From assembly GCA_029934755.1 (NCBI GenBank), contig JAOZLQ010000100.1:1-5470 (forward strand): 5,470 nt of DNA, given 5' to 3'. A program made the translations under genes and the position numbers. The DNA is from Desulfuromusa sp. (GTDB lineage Bacteria > Desulfobacterota > Desulfuromonadia > Desulfuromonadales > Geopsychrobacteraceae). This document shows, one piece after another, positions 5,449 to 5,470 of this stretch. Position 1 is the stretch's first letter. Each line of letters starts with the position of its first letter. The notes under the pieces are model-generated. The model saw only the letters and a list, made by a program, of their open reading frames with translations, was not told the DNA's origin and made no database searches.

Positions 5449-5470
5449 TGATTGACTGTAGGGGCGGGGG
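5449..5470. other. G-rich tail after purH, cut by the window edge
   Basis: After the purH stop and a second in-frame TGA, the window ends in TGTAGGGGCGGGGG (5457-5470). In many bacterial genomes GTAGGGGCG marks an arm of a palindromic intergenic repeat, but the matching arm would lie beyond the edge. It could equally be the leader of a following gene. Nothing more can be said from 22 bases. Confidence 0.25.

Overview
The window is a 5.5 kb stretch of ordinary bacterial core metabolism. It holds two thiamine genes on the minus strand (thiED and the 5' part of thiC) and, divergent from them, alr (alanine racemase) and purH on the plus strand. All four reading frames are intact, with clear ribosome binding sites. 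I see no mobile element, CRISPR array, tRNA, rRNA or defence-type gene. The likely host is a member of the Desulfuromonadales (Geobacter / Desulfuromonas / Pelobacter type). I infer this from the ThiE-ThiD fusion order, the short form of ThiC, and a 521-residue PurH that resembles Geobacter PurH as I remember it. No database search was possible, so the taxonomy is tentative.

Layout on the minus strand, in transcription order. A near-consensus sigma-70 promoter (2401-2429) precedes thiED (2289-859), which encodes a fusion of thiamine-phosphate synthase and HMP/HMP-P kinase. A 356-bp gap follows (858-503). It contains one copy of a 41-bp repeat, a possible internal promoter, a TPP riboswitch (750-661), an antiterminator and an intrinsic terminator, a second copy of the 41-bp repeat, and then the RBS and start of thiC (502, running off the left edge). 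thiC makes the pyrimidine HMP-P, the ThiD half phosphorylates it to HMP-PP, and the ThiE half joins HMP-PP to thiazole phosphate to give thiamine phosphate. The riboswitch sits between the two genes, so it should control thiC but not the upstream thiED.

Layout on the plus strand. A 248-bp divergent region (2290-2537) carries the thiED promoter and a weaker candidate alr promoter. Next come alr (2538-3668), a 214-bp gap with two hairpins, one of them terminator-like, and then purH (3883-5448), which catalyses the last two steps of IMP synthesis. The final 22 bases after purH are G-rich.

The most interesting parts are non-coding: the mid-locus riboswitch with visibly exclusive pairings, the pair of ~83% identical 41-bp repeats bracketing it, and the terminator-like leader of purH. 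I found no evidence of a new multi-gene system.
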